This document shows positions 45,483-56,897 of a stretch of DNA of 64,000 nucleotides, in pieces. Source of the DNA: Linnemannia hyalina (taxonomy: Eukaryota > Mortierellomycota > Mortierellomycetes > Mortierellales > Mortierellaceae); assembly GCA_019671135.1 (NCBI GenBank), contig JAHRHY010000008.1, positions 2,170,001-2,234,000 on the forward strand, given 5' to 3'. A program made the position numbers and the translations under genes. Each line of letters begins with the position of its first letter. The stretch's first letter is position 1. Below the pieces are notes generated by a model. That model had not been told where the DNA came from, searched no databases, and worked only from the letters and a program-made list of their open reading frames with translations.

Positions 45483-48400
45483 GCGCAAACCATCCACGCC
45501 TCTTTATACCCGTACCGGAACCCGTTCTTCTGCTGCTGCTCCAAAGTAAGTCTATGTCAGTGTCTATATGCAACTATGTTATTTATGTTCATTTCTGTTC
45601 ATCCCTGACCTTTAGTACTGTTTCCTACTTATCGCAGGTAACAGTCCTCTTTGAGCTCTAAGGTCTTGGTTCGGCTGCTGCAGCGCATTGTAAAGGGCGC
45701 ACCACTCTCAATAATCGCAGGCGCTGCAATACAGACGATACGTAGAACGACAATACAACTATCGTGAATGTCTCTGATCCAACCCCTGATGTCCCCGTCA
45801 ACAACATGACCTCTGATATCGACAGCAGAAGCGTCTTGATCTCAACGGCTCCTGTTCACGACCCTGTCCCCGACAACATTACGTATTTTGAGGATGCGTA
45901 TACACACCTCCGGGGTTTCAAGCCCAAGGTTGCCACTGTTGTTCCCCACCCCAACGCCAACTTCAAAGGTAAGTGGACGTCGATTAAGGGTCTTTTTCAG
46001 GACCAACTCAACTCAAGACCAGAAGCAGGAGCAGGAGCAGAGGCAGAAGCAGGAGCAGAAGCAGGTTGCAAAAAACGTCTCTAGCAACAATACACCTACT
46101 ATCGCCGTCCCTGTCACTGGTCAGGACACGGACAAAGACTATGGATTCAATGACGACAATGATTTCATTGACGTCCTGAGTGATTTGCTGACGAATGGCA
46201 ATTTGACAATGTCTTTTCAATAGACATTTACGATGCCTACCAAAACGGCACCATCAATAGCGATCGCCCGCCCATTGTTGGGACAACCTCGGTTAAGTTG
46301 GACAAGCGACGGCGAATGATTGTTGAAGAGGAGACTGATGAGGAATCGGAAGCGGCACCATCATCCACCACCATTACCACCAGCACCACCATTACCACCA
46401 GCACCACCAGCACCACCAGTACCACCAGCACTAGCGGTACTAATTCCAACGCCAACGTCTGCGACTCCAACAGCATCACGAACACGCGCACGCCAGTTCC
46501 CACCTCCAGACGCATGTGCACCAAGTGTGGGTGTGATGGCCGGAATCCTGTCGGCCACCTTGAACATCTTGCCAGGTCTTTTGGGACTAAGAGGGCGACC
46601 TTGGATGCCTGTGCCGGAAGGTGTAACCAAATAGAACTGGCCGATAATCTCCCGACAGAGATCGACAATAGCTGGGTCGTGCCTCACAACCTTTGGCTGG
46701 CAACCAAGTTCAACACCCACCTCAATGTCGAGATATGGTTTTCCGTCTCTGCCGTGAAATATTTATACGAGCACATCCGTAAGGCATGTCTTTTGTTCAT
46801 TGCCCCCTTATTTCTATCAAAGCAAAAGAAACAATAGTATCGCAGCACAGAAGTCAAAGCATCAATGGACATACACAAATTTCTATTTTTCATTTTTCAT
46901 TTTCCCAATGGACCGAGCAGAGCCAAGATCGCCCTCGAAAAAGAAGGGTCTTCTGTTTGCCTCCACTGATCAATCCCATCGTCGTCTTTGCATCCACCAG
47001 CACCAACACTAGCACTAGCACTAGCACCAGCACCAGCAGCAGCGCCGCCACTGCTACAGCTACCGCTACAGGGTATAACACCACCGCCACTGAAGGCTCA
47101 ATCGCTGCACACCAAAAAAAATGCAGCAAGCAAGGAGGTACTTTTTTTGCGCATTTTTTTCCCTGGATGTCTGACCATTGCAACTCCTTGCTTACTATTT
47201 TTTCTCACTCTCTTTTTGTTTGCTATCGTTTGTATAATAGCATCCTTCACGCATCGAGATTCGCGAATTTCGCGATATGAGATACCTCTCTTCCCATGAA
47301 AGCATGTGGCGCGTCCTTGGATATCCTTTGTACGGTCGTTCACCTGCTGTGCAACGTCTACAGGTCCATCTCATAGGCCAGCACAACGTCACATACGCGG
47401 ATCTACTTTGTGTCGCCCGCCGTAACAACGACAGTCAACTGATGGCCTACTTTAAGCTGAACCAAGAGGACAAGGACGCACATAAATATACATACGCCGA
47501 GATTCGCGAGCATTACACCTACGACCAAAACAATCGCAAGTGGGACAAGGGGCATCAAAAGGACACCCTCAAGATTGCCCGGATCTACTTTGTCCAGCCT
47601 AAGGACGGCGAGAGGTTCTGTCTCCCTTCTCTGGCCGCCTTTCCCACTATGCCACAAGACATCAGCGACAGCATTCTCCGCTACATCCCAAAGTCCGCCT
47701 CTGACCACAGCGAAAAATCGCATGAAGAGCTCGCCAAGCTGGCGGGCCCTCACATTCAAACCATGAATGTCGAGCATCGGGTAATATTTGACGAAGTCAT
47801 CGCCTCTGTCTCCACACCCGTCCGCCCCCAAAGGACCGACCTCTATTTTATTGACGGACCAGGTGGCACCGGCAAATTCTTTCTCTACAACACACTGATT
47901 GAATAAATCAGTGGTGTTCTGAAAAAGAATGTTGTTGTCCTCGCGTCATCCGGTATAGCAGCTCTGATCCTTCATGGTGGACGCATTGCACACTCTGTCT
48001 TCAAGTTCCCCAATCCAGTTTTCAAAGACTCGACCTGAAATATCACCCGCGAGCAACAAGTCGGATCCATTATTCATGCGGCCGACCTCATCATCTGGGA
48101 CGAGGTACCCATGATGCATCGAAATGTCTTTGAGTCTGTGGACCGGATTATGGATCGACCCTTGGTTCCTTTCGGCGGAAAGATTGTCGTGTTCGGTGGC
48201 GACTTTCAACAGGTGTTGCCGGTGGTTGTTCATGGATCTCAGTCTCAAATCGAAGGCGCATGTCTAAAGATGTCTGGCACCATTTGGCCCAAGGTCAAGG
48301 CACTCAAGCAAACTCGCAATATGCGAGTCATGGAGGACAAGAGCAGCTCTTTTTCTTCCGTCGTTTTTTTGCTACATGTGGGTGAAGGCAAGGAGCAGAC

Positions 48401-49198
48401 ATTTTCCTTGGCGACTCTGATGATTATATCAGGATTCCAGACGACATCCTTTTTACGCCACATGGACCCAATCTCAACAACGAGCACGAGATCCAACTTA
48501 TCCGCACCATCTACCCCAATATCTCCATCGGCAACTTTGCACCTCACGACATCAAGCGCACCGCTATTTTGACAACACTGAACAAGGATGTCAATTACAT
48601 GAACAACCTCCCGACCACACTACTTCCTGGCAAGGCAACAGAGTACCTTGGCCAAGACTCCGTTCCGGATTCAGACACCAACGGCGTCGCCAACTATCCT
48701 ACAGAGTATCTCAACTCTTTGGACCCCACTGGATTACCTCCCTACTATCTGGTGCTGAAAGTTGGCATGTCCATCATTCTCCTCCGAAATGTGGACCAAA
48801 AAAAAGGACTCTGCAACAAAACTCGCTTGATTGTCCGCCGGCTCAGGCCACGCTGCATCATGGCAACAATCCTGACGGGACCTTTTGCCACCGACTTGGT
48901 CTTCATCCCACGAGTGCCGATTTTAACAACAGACGACAAGTCCACCCCGATCACATTCAAGAGACGACAGTTCCCGGTCAGGCCTGCCTTTGCCATGACG
49001 ATCAACAAGGCGCAGGGTCAGACCCTTGAAAATGTCGGACTCTATCTCCCTACTGCTGTGTTCACACACAGTAAGCTTTATATTTCTCTTTCTTGATGCG
49101 CAGACATCAAAAATGTCAAAGTTCATATGATCCATGGCAGCATCCCCGAGCTTGAGGGCACATACACTAGAAGTGATGTCTATAAGAGAGTTCCGTAA
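45483..49198 (+). pseudogene. Helitron A Rep-helicase, decayed
   Basis: A possible first exon (MRKPSTPLYTRTG at 45483) is followed by Rep-like pieces: IDNSWVVPHNLWLATKFNTH (about 46660), YLSSHESMWRVLGYPLYG (about 47282), then the PIF1-type helicase. Helicase motifs: Walker A FIDGPGGTGKFFLYN (the Thr after Lys replaced by Phe), IIWDEVPMMH, VVFGGDFQQVLPVV, and FAMTINKAQGQTLENVG. Lesions include stops at about 47904 and 48038, a frame change near 48350, and TGA at 49094 where Arg is expected in the LYISLS-R motif. The Rep part is also heavily deleted; no HUH motif was found. Rolling-circle replication by this copy is not possible. Confidence 0.8.
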
Positions 49199-49903
49199 TC
49201 ATACCCTACACCATAGAATCGATCAAAATGTTAAAAGAGTGAACAATGCTCGCCCGTTCTTTAGATCAGTCCTCTCATCCTTTTTGCTGGCTCACTTTTT
49301 TATTCCTAATATTATTTTCCCCCCTTTGAAGTCAAGACACATCCAAAATGAATGAGAAAAGACCCCAGGTCGGCAACACCTCTAGCCCTTACACACCAAA
49401 CCTGGGAATCGAGAAACCGGCGCAGCGTCCGCGGCGTAGCCGCGGCCACTTGCTAGTCTAATAATACAAAGCGACTGTAGTGATCACCTGATATAGTTCG
49501 CAGTCACAATCAATCAATCGTTCCTAAATCACATGATTGTATTATGTCTATCGTGTGTGCTGTGTGTGTGCCTGACGAACGCCACTAAATTTCCACCTCC
49601 CATTGTTGTTGATTGATGTTGACTAAGCAAAAGTGCGTATGCGTATCCCACAGAAAGCGAAGTGCGTGTCCCCTAGGAGGATCTGCTGACCAAGAAATGC
49701 TAAATAAGCAAAGTGGGAGTCCTCTAGAACCTCTAGAATCCTCCAGCAACAACCTTTTCTTCTCTAATAACTTGCTTGCTGCTACTCTTTTCCTCGCTTT
49801 TGTGCTTTTTTTTTTTTTTTTTTTTGCTCCTTTATTCCTCACTACAGTCTTTCATCAGCCACAACTCCAAATTTCATTTTCATCACATCTGTCACCATTC
49901 AAC

Positions 49904-50389
49904 ATGCCTTCCACTCGCCGTGCTCCTCTTACCTCCACCTCCAGTATCGATACCTCTTCAACTACAGCCTTTACAGGATACAAGCGGGTTAGAGCGACGA
50001 ACTCAACAAGGTCGCAGCCCACCAAGTCCGTCAGGTTCTCTTCCCTTACCACCACCAGGCGTACGGCTGCCACTAAATCTACTGTTACCACTCCCTCCTC
50101 TCCTTCCTCGCTTCCCATCAATAGCACTATCACCACACCCAATGCAATCGCTTCTTCTTCCTCCTCCTCTTCCCCTATTAGCAGGTGTAGCAGGTGCCGT
50201 GGAAACGATCACCAAAGGTCAACAAGTCGTCGCTGCCCATACTTTAAAGGGAAGCAAACGACAAGTGCAAGGATCTGCCATTCCCAGAAGCGTCACTCCA
50301 ACAACTGCGACTACCTCGAAACCATCTTTGACACCGTTTCGGACGAGAGTATCCTCGCTGCACGACCCGCGTCTTTCACATCAAGCTGA
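49904..50389 (+). CDS. Helitron B N-terminal ORF with zinc knuckle
   Basis: 161 aa, MPSTRRAPLTSTSS..., Ser/Thr-rich, with the Helitron-type finger CSRCRGNDHQRSTSRRCPYF (about residues 95-115). In full-length elements this N-terminal region continues into Rep. Here the frame ends at 50389 and Rep coding (RVFHIKLKELLHDLL) begins in another frame almost at once, indicating an internal deletion. Confidence 0.55.
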   Translation: MPSTRRAPLTSTSSIDTSSTTAFTGYKRVRATNSTRSQPTKSVRFSSLTTTRRTAATKSTVTTPSSPSSLPINSTITTPNAIASSSSSSSPISRCSRCRGNDHQRSTSRRCPYFKGKQTTSARICHSQKRHSNNCDYLETIFDTVSDESILAARPASFTSS

Positions 50390-53357
50390 AGGAACTCCTG
50401 CATGATCTGTTGAAAAACCATGTCCTCGGAAAGGTCGTCGGCATGATTCATGTCATTGAGTTCCAGAAGCGTGGACTCCCCATGCACACATTCTGCTCAT
50501 CATGAGCCCCGAGCACAAGCCTGGATTGCCTGAGGACTACGACAAATACATTTCTGCCGAGATTCCTGACCCTGCAACTCATCCGGCCGCCTATGAGACT
50601 GTTGTGAAATCCATGATCCATGGCCCATGTGGACCGGCAAACAGGAACTCTCCATGCATGGAGAACGGCGTGTGTACCAAAGGCTATCCCAAGCCCTTCC
50701 TCGCAACCACCACAAACGGACCAAATGGATATCCGCAGTACCGGCGCCGCATGGATGGAAGGACAGTCAGGATCGATGGCCGGGGAGATTTCGAGATTGA
50801 CAACCGTTGGGTCGTTCCGCACAACCCTTATCTGGCTGCAAAGTATGGTGCCCATATCAATGTCGAGAGCTGCACCTCTTCCACTGCGGTCAAGTATCTT
50901 TACAAGTACGTCTACAAGGGTCATGATCGAGCCACTGTTGTGGTTCAACAGCCGGCACAAGACGGAGCTCAAGCCGGAGCCGGAGATCTACCTGTGCCAG
51001 AAGTCAACGAGATCATTGATTTCATCGACGGTCGCTATGTCTCTGCCTCCGAGTCTTCTTGGCGCATATTCGGTTTCCGCCTACACAGTGCCTATCCATC
51101 CGTCACCAGGTTGCATTTGCATCTTCCCGGCCAGTTCATGCACGCCTTCCGCTCGGACGAACCCATCGCCGATGTCCTAGAGAGAGCCGCACTGGAGCGC
51201 AGTACGCTGACTGCATTCTTCGACTATAACCGCGACCATCCTGACGAACCGCCATCAAAGTACCACGACTTTCCTCAAACCCACGTTTACCTCAAGAGGG
51301 AAAAGCGATGGAAGCTCAGAGAGAGAGGATGTACAGTCGGCCGACTCTTTTTTGTGCATGATACCGCAGGCGATCTGTTTTATTTGCGGTTGCTACTACT
51401 CTCGGTGCCAAGTCCTATATCGTTTGAGGGCCTAAGAACAGTCGAAAACGAGGTCCACCCCACGTTCAAGGCCGCCTGCATCGCCCTTGGCATGCTTCAA
51501 GATGATCGCGAGTGGGAGAACTGTCTTCGGGATGCCGCAGTCAGCCAAACGGGATACCAACTCCGCTCCCTTTTTGCAAAGATTCTTGCCTTTTGCAACC
51601 CGACAAATCCTGCTCAGCTTTGGACCACCTTTCGCGATGCACTGTCTGATGATCTCCGTCCAAGGGAACGTGACGCTACCAGCCTTGAGCAGCGACAATC
51701 CTTTGCAGACCAGCGTGCAAATGCTGCCTTGATCCACTTACAAGTTCTCTTGAGGAACCTCGGCAAGACTCTCCACGACTACGAAGGCATGCCCGAGCCC
51801 GTCATACTGGAGCAGCATGGTCCCAACGTAAATGCATTTATTGCAGACGAGTTGAATTACCCTTTGCCCAGCGCAGAAGATTTCGCCATGATGGAGCAGT
51901 CACTCAACGCGAATCAGAGGGAAGCATACGACCGAATCAAGCACTCCTATGAGATGAACTCTTCCGAGGCGTACTTCATCGATGGTCCTGCAGGTACAGG
52001 AAAGACCTTCCTGTACTCCCTAATCCTGTCTATGGTCCGGTCGAATCGCGATATCGCTCTTGCCGTTGCTGGATCTGGAATCGCCACATTACTCCTACAA
52101 GGCGGAAGAACCGCTCACTCGCGCTTTAAGATTCCCGTCCCTACCCACGAGGATAGCGTTTGTTCAGTCAACCACAGGTCAGAAATTGCCAATCTTCTCA
52201 TCCGGGCCAAGATCGTTGTCTGGGACGAGGCTCCGATGACGCATCGGCATATCTTTGAGGCTGTAGATCGCACTCTCAAAGACCTGATGAAGACTGTGGA
52301 CCCTGCGAACGAACATCGTCCCTTTGGAGGAAAGCTCATGGTCTTTGGCGGCGACTTCAGGCAGATTCCTCCAGTCGTTAAGCAAGGCCGCAGAGAGGAA
52401 ACCATTGGAGCCTGCTTTAAACGATCTCCACTCTGGGACCACATTCAACACCTTCATCTTTCCGTCAACATGCGCCTCCTCAGAAATGCCGACGCTCCCG
52501 ACATCGAGGAACAGACCGGGTTTGCAAACTGGCTTCTTCAAGTCGGAGAAGGTACTGTTCCTGGCCCGTCTCCAGACCACAGAATCTCCACCACCATCAC
52601 ACTTCCACCCCAGATGGTGATGCCAGCCAATGCCAACATTGGCGATCTCATTGCCAAGGTCTACCCTGATCTCCAGCACAATATTGGCAATGCCCAGTAT
52701 CTCAATCAGCGCGCAGTGCTCTGTCCAACAAACGACAACGTCGATGAAGTCAACAACCACATCATGTCAGCCATACAAGGGGAATCAAGAGAGTTTCTCT
52801 CGCAGGACTCCATCATCGACAAAGAAGACGATAGGGTGGACGCTCTGTTTCCTATCGAGTTTCTGAACAGCCTCAAGTCGTCTTCGCTCCCTCCTCACTG
52901 CCTGAGATTGACCGTGGGTTGTCCTGTCATACTCCTTCGAAACCTCATGCCACAGGAAGGACTTTGCAATGGCACGCGACTCATATGTACATCGCTCTCA
53001 CGGTACGTCTTGGGAGCCACTATCATTACAGGAACACATGCCGGCAATCACGTATTCCTTTCCCGCATCCCGATCTGCCCTTCTGACCTCGATATGCCGT
53101 TCAAGTTCCGACGACTCCAGTTCCCTATCCGACCCGCCTTTGCAATGACGATCAACAAGTCCCAAGGTCAGACTTTAGACACCGTTGGTATCTATCTCAA
53201 GAAGCCGGTATTCGCCCATGGCCAACTGTACGTTGCCCTATCTCGAGTGACGAACAAGAACAACGTGCATGTGTTGATTGAGAGGGAGGGTCCCGATACA
53301 CCATATGGCTGTACAACAAATGTTGTTTACCCAGAGATTCTTGCCCTGAGTGACTAA
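50390..53357 (+). pseudogene. Helitron B Rep-helicase (N-terminally deleted, frameshifted at the HUH motif)
   Basis: From 50502 a 951-aa frame is open to 53357. Upstream coding (GKVVGMIHVIEFQKRGLP, then HAHILLI) changes frame by one base at about 50478, exactly between GLP and HAH of the HUH nuclease motif. Rep C-terminal signatures follow: IHGPCGPANRNSPCMENG and IDNRWVVPHNPYLAAKYGAH. The PIF1-family helicase has Walker A FIDGPAGTGKTFLYS, VVWDEAPMTH, VFGGDFRQIPPVV, FAMTINKSQGQTLDTVG and LYVALSRVTN. The helicase half appears intact. Rep lacks most of its N-terminal half, so nicking activity is probably lost and movement would need helper Rep. Confidence 0.85.
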
Positions 53358-53508
53358 AAAAAAAATGACATAAGAAAAAAAAAAAGGAGGGTAGGGATCA
53401 AGGGAGACAGTGACAGACAGAAATAAATATTACCACATCCATTTCGCTTTCTTTTTTTTTTTTTTTCACCCAACACCTCCGCGAGCGAAGCCGCGGGTAC
53501 TATTCTAG

Positions 53509-54633
53509 TATTAAGTAAAGAAAATAAAGAGACATTAGGATGCGCATTTATGAAGCAGTGCCAAAACATGTATTTAGTCTGGCTTACCCGAACAGCTTTC
53601 ATCATAGCACTGTCGTCAAAATCCACCTCGGGGAGCTCGGCAGTCGATTTTGCGAGTGCACGCAGAAGCTTCTTGGAGAACGCTTCTTCCATCCTCCTTG
53701 TTGACATTGATGGTGCAAACACCCCAATGATAGCCATGGCGTCTGCAACCTCCGTCTTCCTGATTTCGTTGTTAACCAATGACTCAATACACGCTCGCTG
53801 GAATTCTTGAAACCGACATGCAACACAAGTACCGTCCACCATCCACTCGCAAGCCCGATGAGAAGCCTTTTCAACGATGCCTAACAGAGTCTCACGCTCA
53901 GCATTGTCGAGTACAGGCTCTTCTGCTTCAACAGCAGCATGATCTGACTCTGCTGCTTCAACAACGGAATGCTCCGACTCTACTGATGGTGTTGTTGACT
54001 GTGCTGGCGATGACGTAGGTTGAAGTGTTCGGCCATGAGGCATAGTTAAAGGAGATGTGGATGGTCCTGATGCTTGGCGCTGTTGATTCTGAACCACCGC
54101 TATTATGCACACATATTGTATCCGAATAATCATTTAGCAAACTAAGCTGGTTTTGGTTCTACAAAAATATCATTGCCATTAAATACAAAACCAACAATCT
54201 TACCGACATAGTTTTTAATGTCAGAGGTGTGGAGGGATGACACAGCTTGTTCTTGTTGAGAGACATTTGGCAACAGAGCCTTGACATGGTCCCGCTATGT
54301 GCAGTTTTAAATAAATAAAAAATAGACAAAAGCGTTCGAGGTTAAGGTTTGTTGACAACATACAAATCGACAGCTCTCCACATAATTACTTACTACTTCG
54401 AACACTTCGTCAACAATGGCCTCTAGATCCTTTCTCGTGGTTTTCTTGAGATATCTCGCTTGTCGACGTTTCTGGGCACTACTGTGCCTTTCGAGGTACG
54501 GCAATACAGTTCCCGTCCAGGACCCAATCAACTGTTCCTTTTCTCGATTATCGTCCAAAGCTGTCAAGAACGCCCGAAACGATATCTCATTCGCCGGAGT
54601 CTTGTTACAAAACTCCTTGTAATTTTCGAACAT
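53509..54633 (-). pseudogene. Minus-strand gene of unknown function, cut by Helitron B
   Basis: Exons 54633-54394, 54294-54204 and 54099 downward splice in frame with consensus GTAAGT and GTAAGA donors. They give MFENYKEFCNKTPANEIS, a basic coiled region (SSAQKRRQARYLKKTTRK), a Ser/Thr/Pro linker, then ECVLD-like acidic and Cys-containing segments (MVDGTCVACRFQEFQRAC) up to DFDDSAMMKAVR. A donor GTAAGC at about 53591 suggests that Helitron B (ending 53508) sits in the next intron. The 3' exons, if they survive, would lie left of the Helitron chain. No domain is recognised. If the intron still splices around at least 4 kb, the gene could be alive, but I find no partner exon. Confidence 0.5.
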
Positions 54634-55706
54634 CGCAATGAAAACGAGGATTGGGCTCTCCTAAGTACAGAGTAAATCCTCAGCGAAAAATGGAAAAGGC
54701 GCAGCATTAGTTCCAAAGTCAATTGGAGCAGCAAAAAAGTAGACAAGATGTCTGATGATCGATCAAGTGAAGGCACGCTGAATTAGACCGAAAGAAACAC
54801 TATCGGAACCCAGTAATCATCAGTGCCATTCCCCCTTGTCATTGGAAAGGAATGGCACTCAATTAGTGGACCCGCTTAACACATTCTCGGGTCGAAAATG
54901 TGGATAGCCATTCACGAAGTTGTCCTCATGTGACTGACCAAGAGAGATGAGGGCCCCGTCCAATCGAATCATTGCCAATAACAGGAGGAAAGAGAAGGAA
55001 CGCCGTCTTTACACAAAAAGAAGCACTATTTGATTCCTGGGCCAACACCAACATCCACTCCTTGCCTATCACGAAGGGAAGATTGGCTGCGAATACCGCA
55101 TGGCGAGGACTGGCTTCACACACCCGCGATCCTCTTCGCAGATGTGCATATCCTTTCTCAAAGCTTATCTCATGTGTCTGGCCAGGAGAGATGAGAGCCT
55201 CGTCGTCCAGAGTCTGTCATTGGTTTGTTTAAAATTCAGACACAATTGAGGTAATTACCTACCAACAGTTAGATGAAACGTCTTCTGCGAGAGAGAGAGA
55301 GAGAAAGAGAGAGATATGAAAAGGAAGGCGAGAGGGATGAAAAGGAAGGCGAGAGGGATGAAAAGGAAGGCGAGAGGGATGAAAAGGAAGGCGAGAGGGA
55401 TGAAAAGGAAGGCGAGAGGGATGAGAGATCAAATATTAAAAAGAAACGTCATCAGAGATTAAAAACGCCACAATTCTCTTATTGGCTGAAAGAATCACTG
55501 GGATCTTTCCTAATATGGATCGAAATTAACTGTCAATTGACACCAAGGCTTTCTAGCTCTGGACTGCTCTCCATATAAGTGACAATATGAAATGACACTC
55601 AAAGCTGTTTCTTCCTCACCATTTTCCTACTCTTACTACTTCAGCAAACCGACTATCCTCATCAACATTCGTTTCTTTCGACCCCAAAAGCACAAGCCCC
55701 AACGCC
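54634..55706. other. Spacer with a duplicated ~55-nt motif
   Basis: Segments at about 54924-54978 and 55164-55222 are similar (TCATGTGACTGACCAAGAGA against TCATGTGTCTGGCCAGGAGA, both followed by GATGAG). A short inverted repeat AGTGCCATTCC/GGAATGGCACT lies at 54821-54859. Short frames here are not convincing genes. Confidence 0.45.
55318..55422 (+). repeat. 21-bp minisatellite, five units
   Basis: Five exact units of GAAAAGGAAGGCGAGAGGGA plus T; the frame reads EKEGERD repeatedly. Because the units are contiguous without spacers, it is not a CRISPR array. Confidence 0.9.
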
Positions 55707-56797
55707 ATGGGGCTCTTCGACAGGTACCCTTTCATTCGCAAGAAGGGCTACAACCCTACTGTTCTATACCAATCAGTCCTAGCCTCCCTGACAACAGGCA
55801 CACGTCGCTTTGATGTGATGGCCGACTGCTTTCCCGTCATTCAACGGACCTACTCGAACCATAACTTGCCTCAGGATGTAGCGCACAAATTTTTGGAGAA
55901 CGACATTAAACGATCTGGCAGCCCACTCAACATGCATCTACATCGACGGCGGCCAGGCAGTAGAGAAAGAGAACACAACCGAGGCACGAGTCGAAGCCCG
56001 ACACAAGACCCTGGACCACACAGAATAGAGCATCGAGGTTTTCAAGGAAAGACTGAATGACAATTTGAGGGTCAGGAAATGACACTTCACTGACGTCAAG
56101 GCTGGACTCAAGTCGTCCTTTCACTGGTCGTTGAGGAGTCGCCAGGAGTTCGCCAGCTACATGCGGCACCGCGGTTGGACTGTTGACGTTTGCGAGACGG
56201 AGGCGGATCTTGCAATGGCCCAGGATGCTCAGCCTGACGACATCATCATCTCGAAGGACAGTGATATGATGGCGTATCAATCGATCAAGACCTTGTGACA
56301 CCCAGTCTCTAATAACCTTATCCTCGTTTACAAGCTTCCCGATGTCCTCGCGACCCTTGGGATCACTCGGACACAGCTGACGGCTCTGGCTGTGGTTTCG
56401 AGGAATGACTATCACAAGAATATCTACTCGCTTGGACCAGCAGCCAATTTCAGCATCATCAAGGAGATCGGAATGGCGGCGATTTTTGGGCATTCTCTGC
56501 CAAATGCTATTTTACAAATCGAGTTCTCATTTTGATTACCTCTTCTTTTTTAATAGACACCCGAGAGATTGTCGCTGCGTACCTCACCCACGGTCAAGTC
56601 AAGGTGAAAAACACCAAAGAGGAGACATTCGGGAACTCTATCCGGGTGTTCATTCTTTTGCAACAAGATCGTGTCGAGCCTTTGGCCCAAGAGTCACGAG
56701 CCCAGCAACTCTTCCGTGTATTGCAGGACAAGTTCAAGGAGCTTTGCATCAAGCATGAGACTCTGAAAAATATTCGAGCAGCAGGAGCCAAGGAGAG
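55707..56797 (+). pseudogene. XPG/FEN1-like nuclease domain, N-terminal part of a Fanzor fusion
   Basis: It starts MGLFDRYPFIRKKGYNP, as in XPG-N proteins, and continues to LPQDVAHKFLENDIKR. After a frameshift at about 55934 come IYIDGGQAVEKENTTEAR and the XPG-I active-site region: CETEADLAMAQDAQPDD and IIISKDSDMMAYQSIK (acidic residues that bind metal in FEN1/XPG), then LPDVLATLGITRTQLTALA (helix-hairpin region). Later segments are EIVAAYLTHGQVKVKNTKEE and QQLFRVLQDKFKELCIKHE, with a normal GTAATT donor at 56798. Stops at 56026 (TAG), 56080 (TGA) and 56296 (TGA) are all explicable by single transitions. The family cuts branched DNA. This copy is dead. Confidence 0.75.
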
Positions 56798-56897
56798 GTA
56801 ATTATACCATTCATTATTGAAGGGCTTTGTACTTTGTGGAGAATTATTTGCGAGGTGCATTTCTCACCATTTCATTTGGTTGGTTTTTAATAAATAG

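Larger units (their letters stand above)
44684..49456 (+). mobile_element. Helitron A, decayed autonomous element
   Basis: The proposed 5' end TCATATATTAAAATC starts two bases after element C ends. About 25 nt in it has ATCACATGATATAG, matching ATCACCTGATATAG at the same position in Helitron B. The 3' end has hairpin CCGCGGC-GTA-GCCGCGG (49429-49445) and 11 nt to CTAG (49453-49456). Inside lies the decayed Rep-helicase region. Length about 4.8 kb. Confidence 0.75.
49457..53508 (+). mobile_element. Helitron B, 4.05 kb, helicase ORF largely open
   Basis: The 5' end TCTAATAATACAAAGCGA, a typical Helitron start, abuts the 3' CTAG of Helitron A. The 3' end has hairpin CCGCG/CGCGG (53479-53496) and 12 nt to CTAG (53505-53508) with T next. 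It contains ORF1 (49904) and a Rep-helicase ORF (50502-53357). Head-to-tail with A. It inserted in a minus-strand gene whose exon lies immediately right. Confidence 0.88.

Noticed and set aside
54972..55232. 86-aa plus-strand ORF
   Set aside because: No family, promoter or conservation cue; overlaps a duplicated non-coding motif.
55318..55422. Possible CRISPR-like array
   Set aside because: Units are contiguous 21-mers with no spacers; it is a minisatellite.
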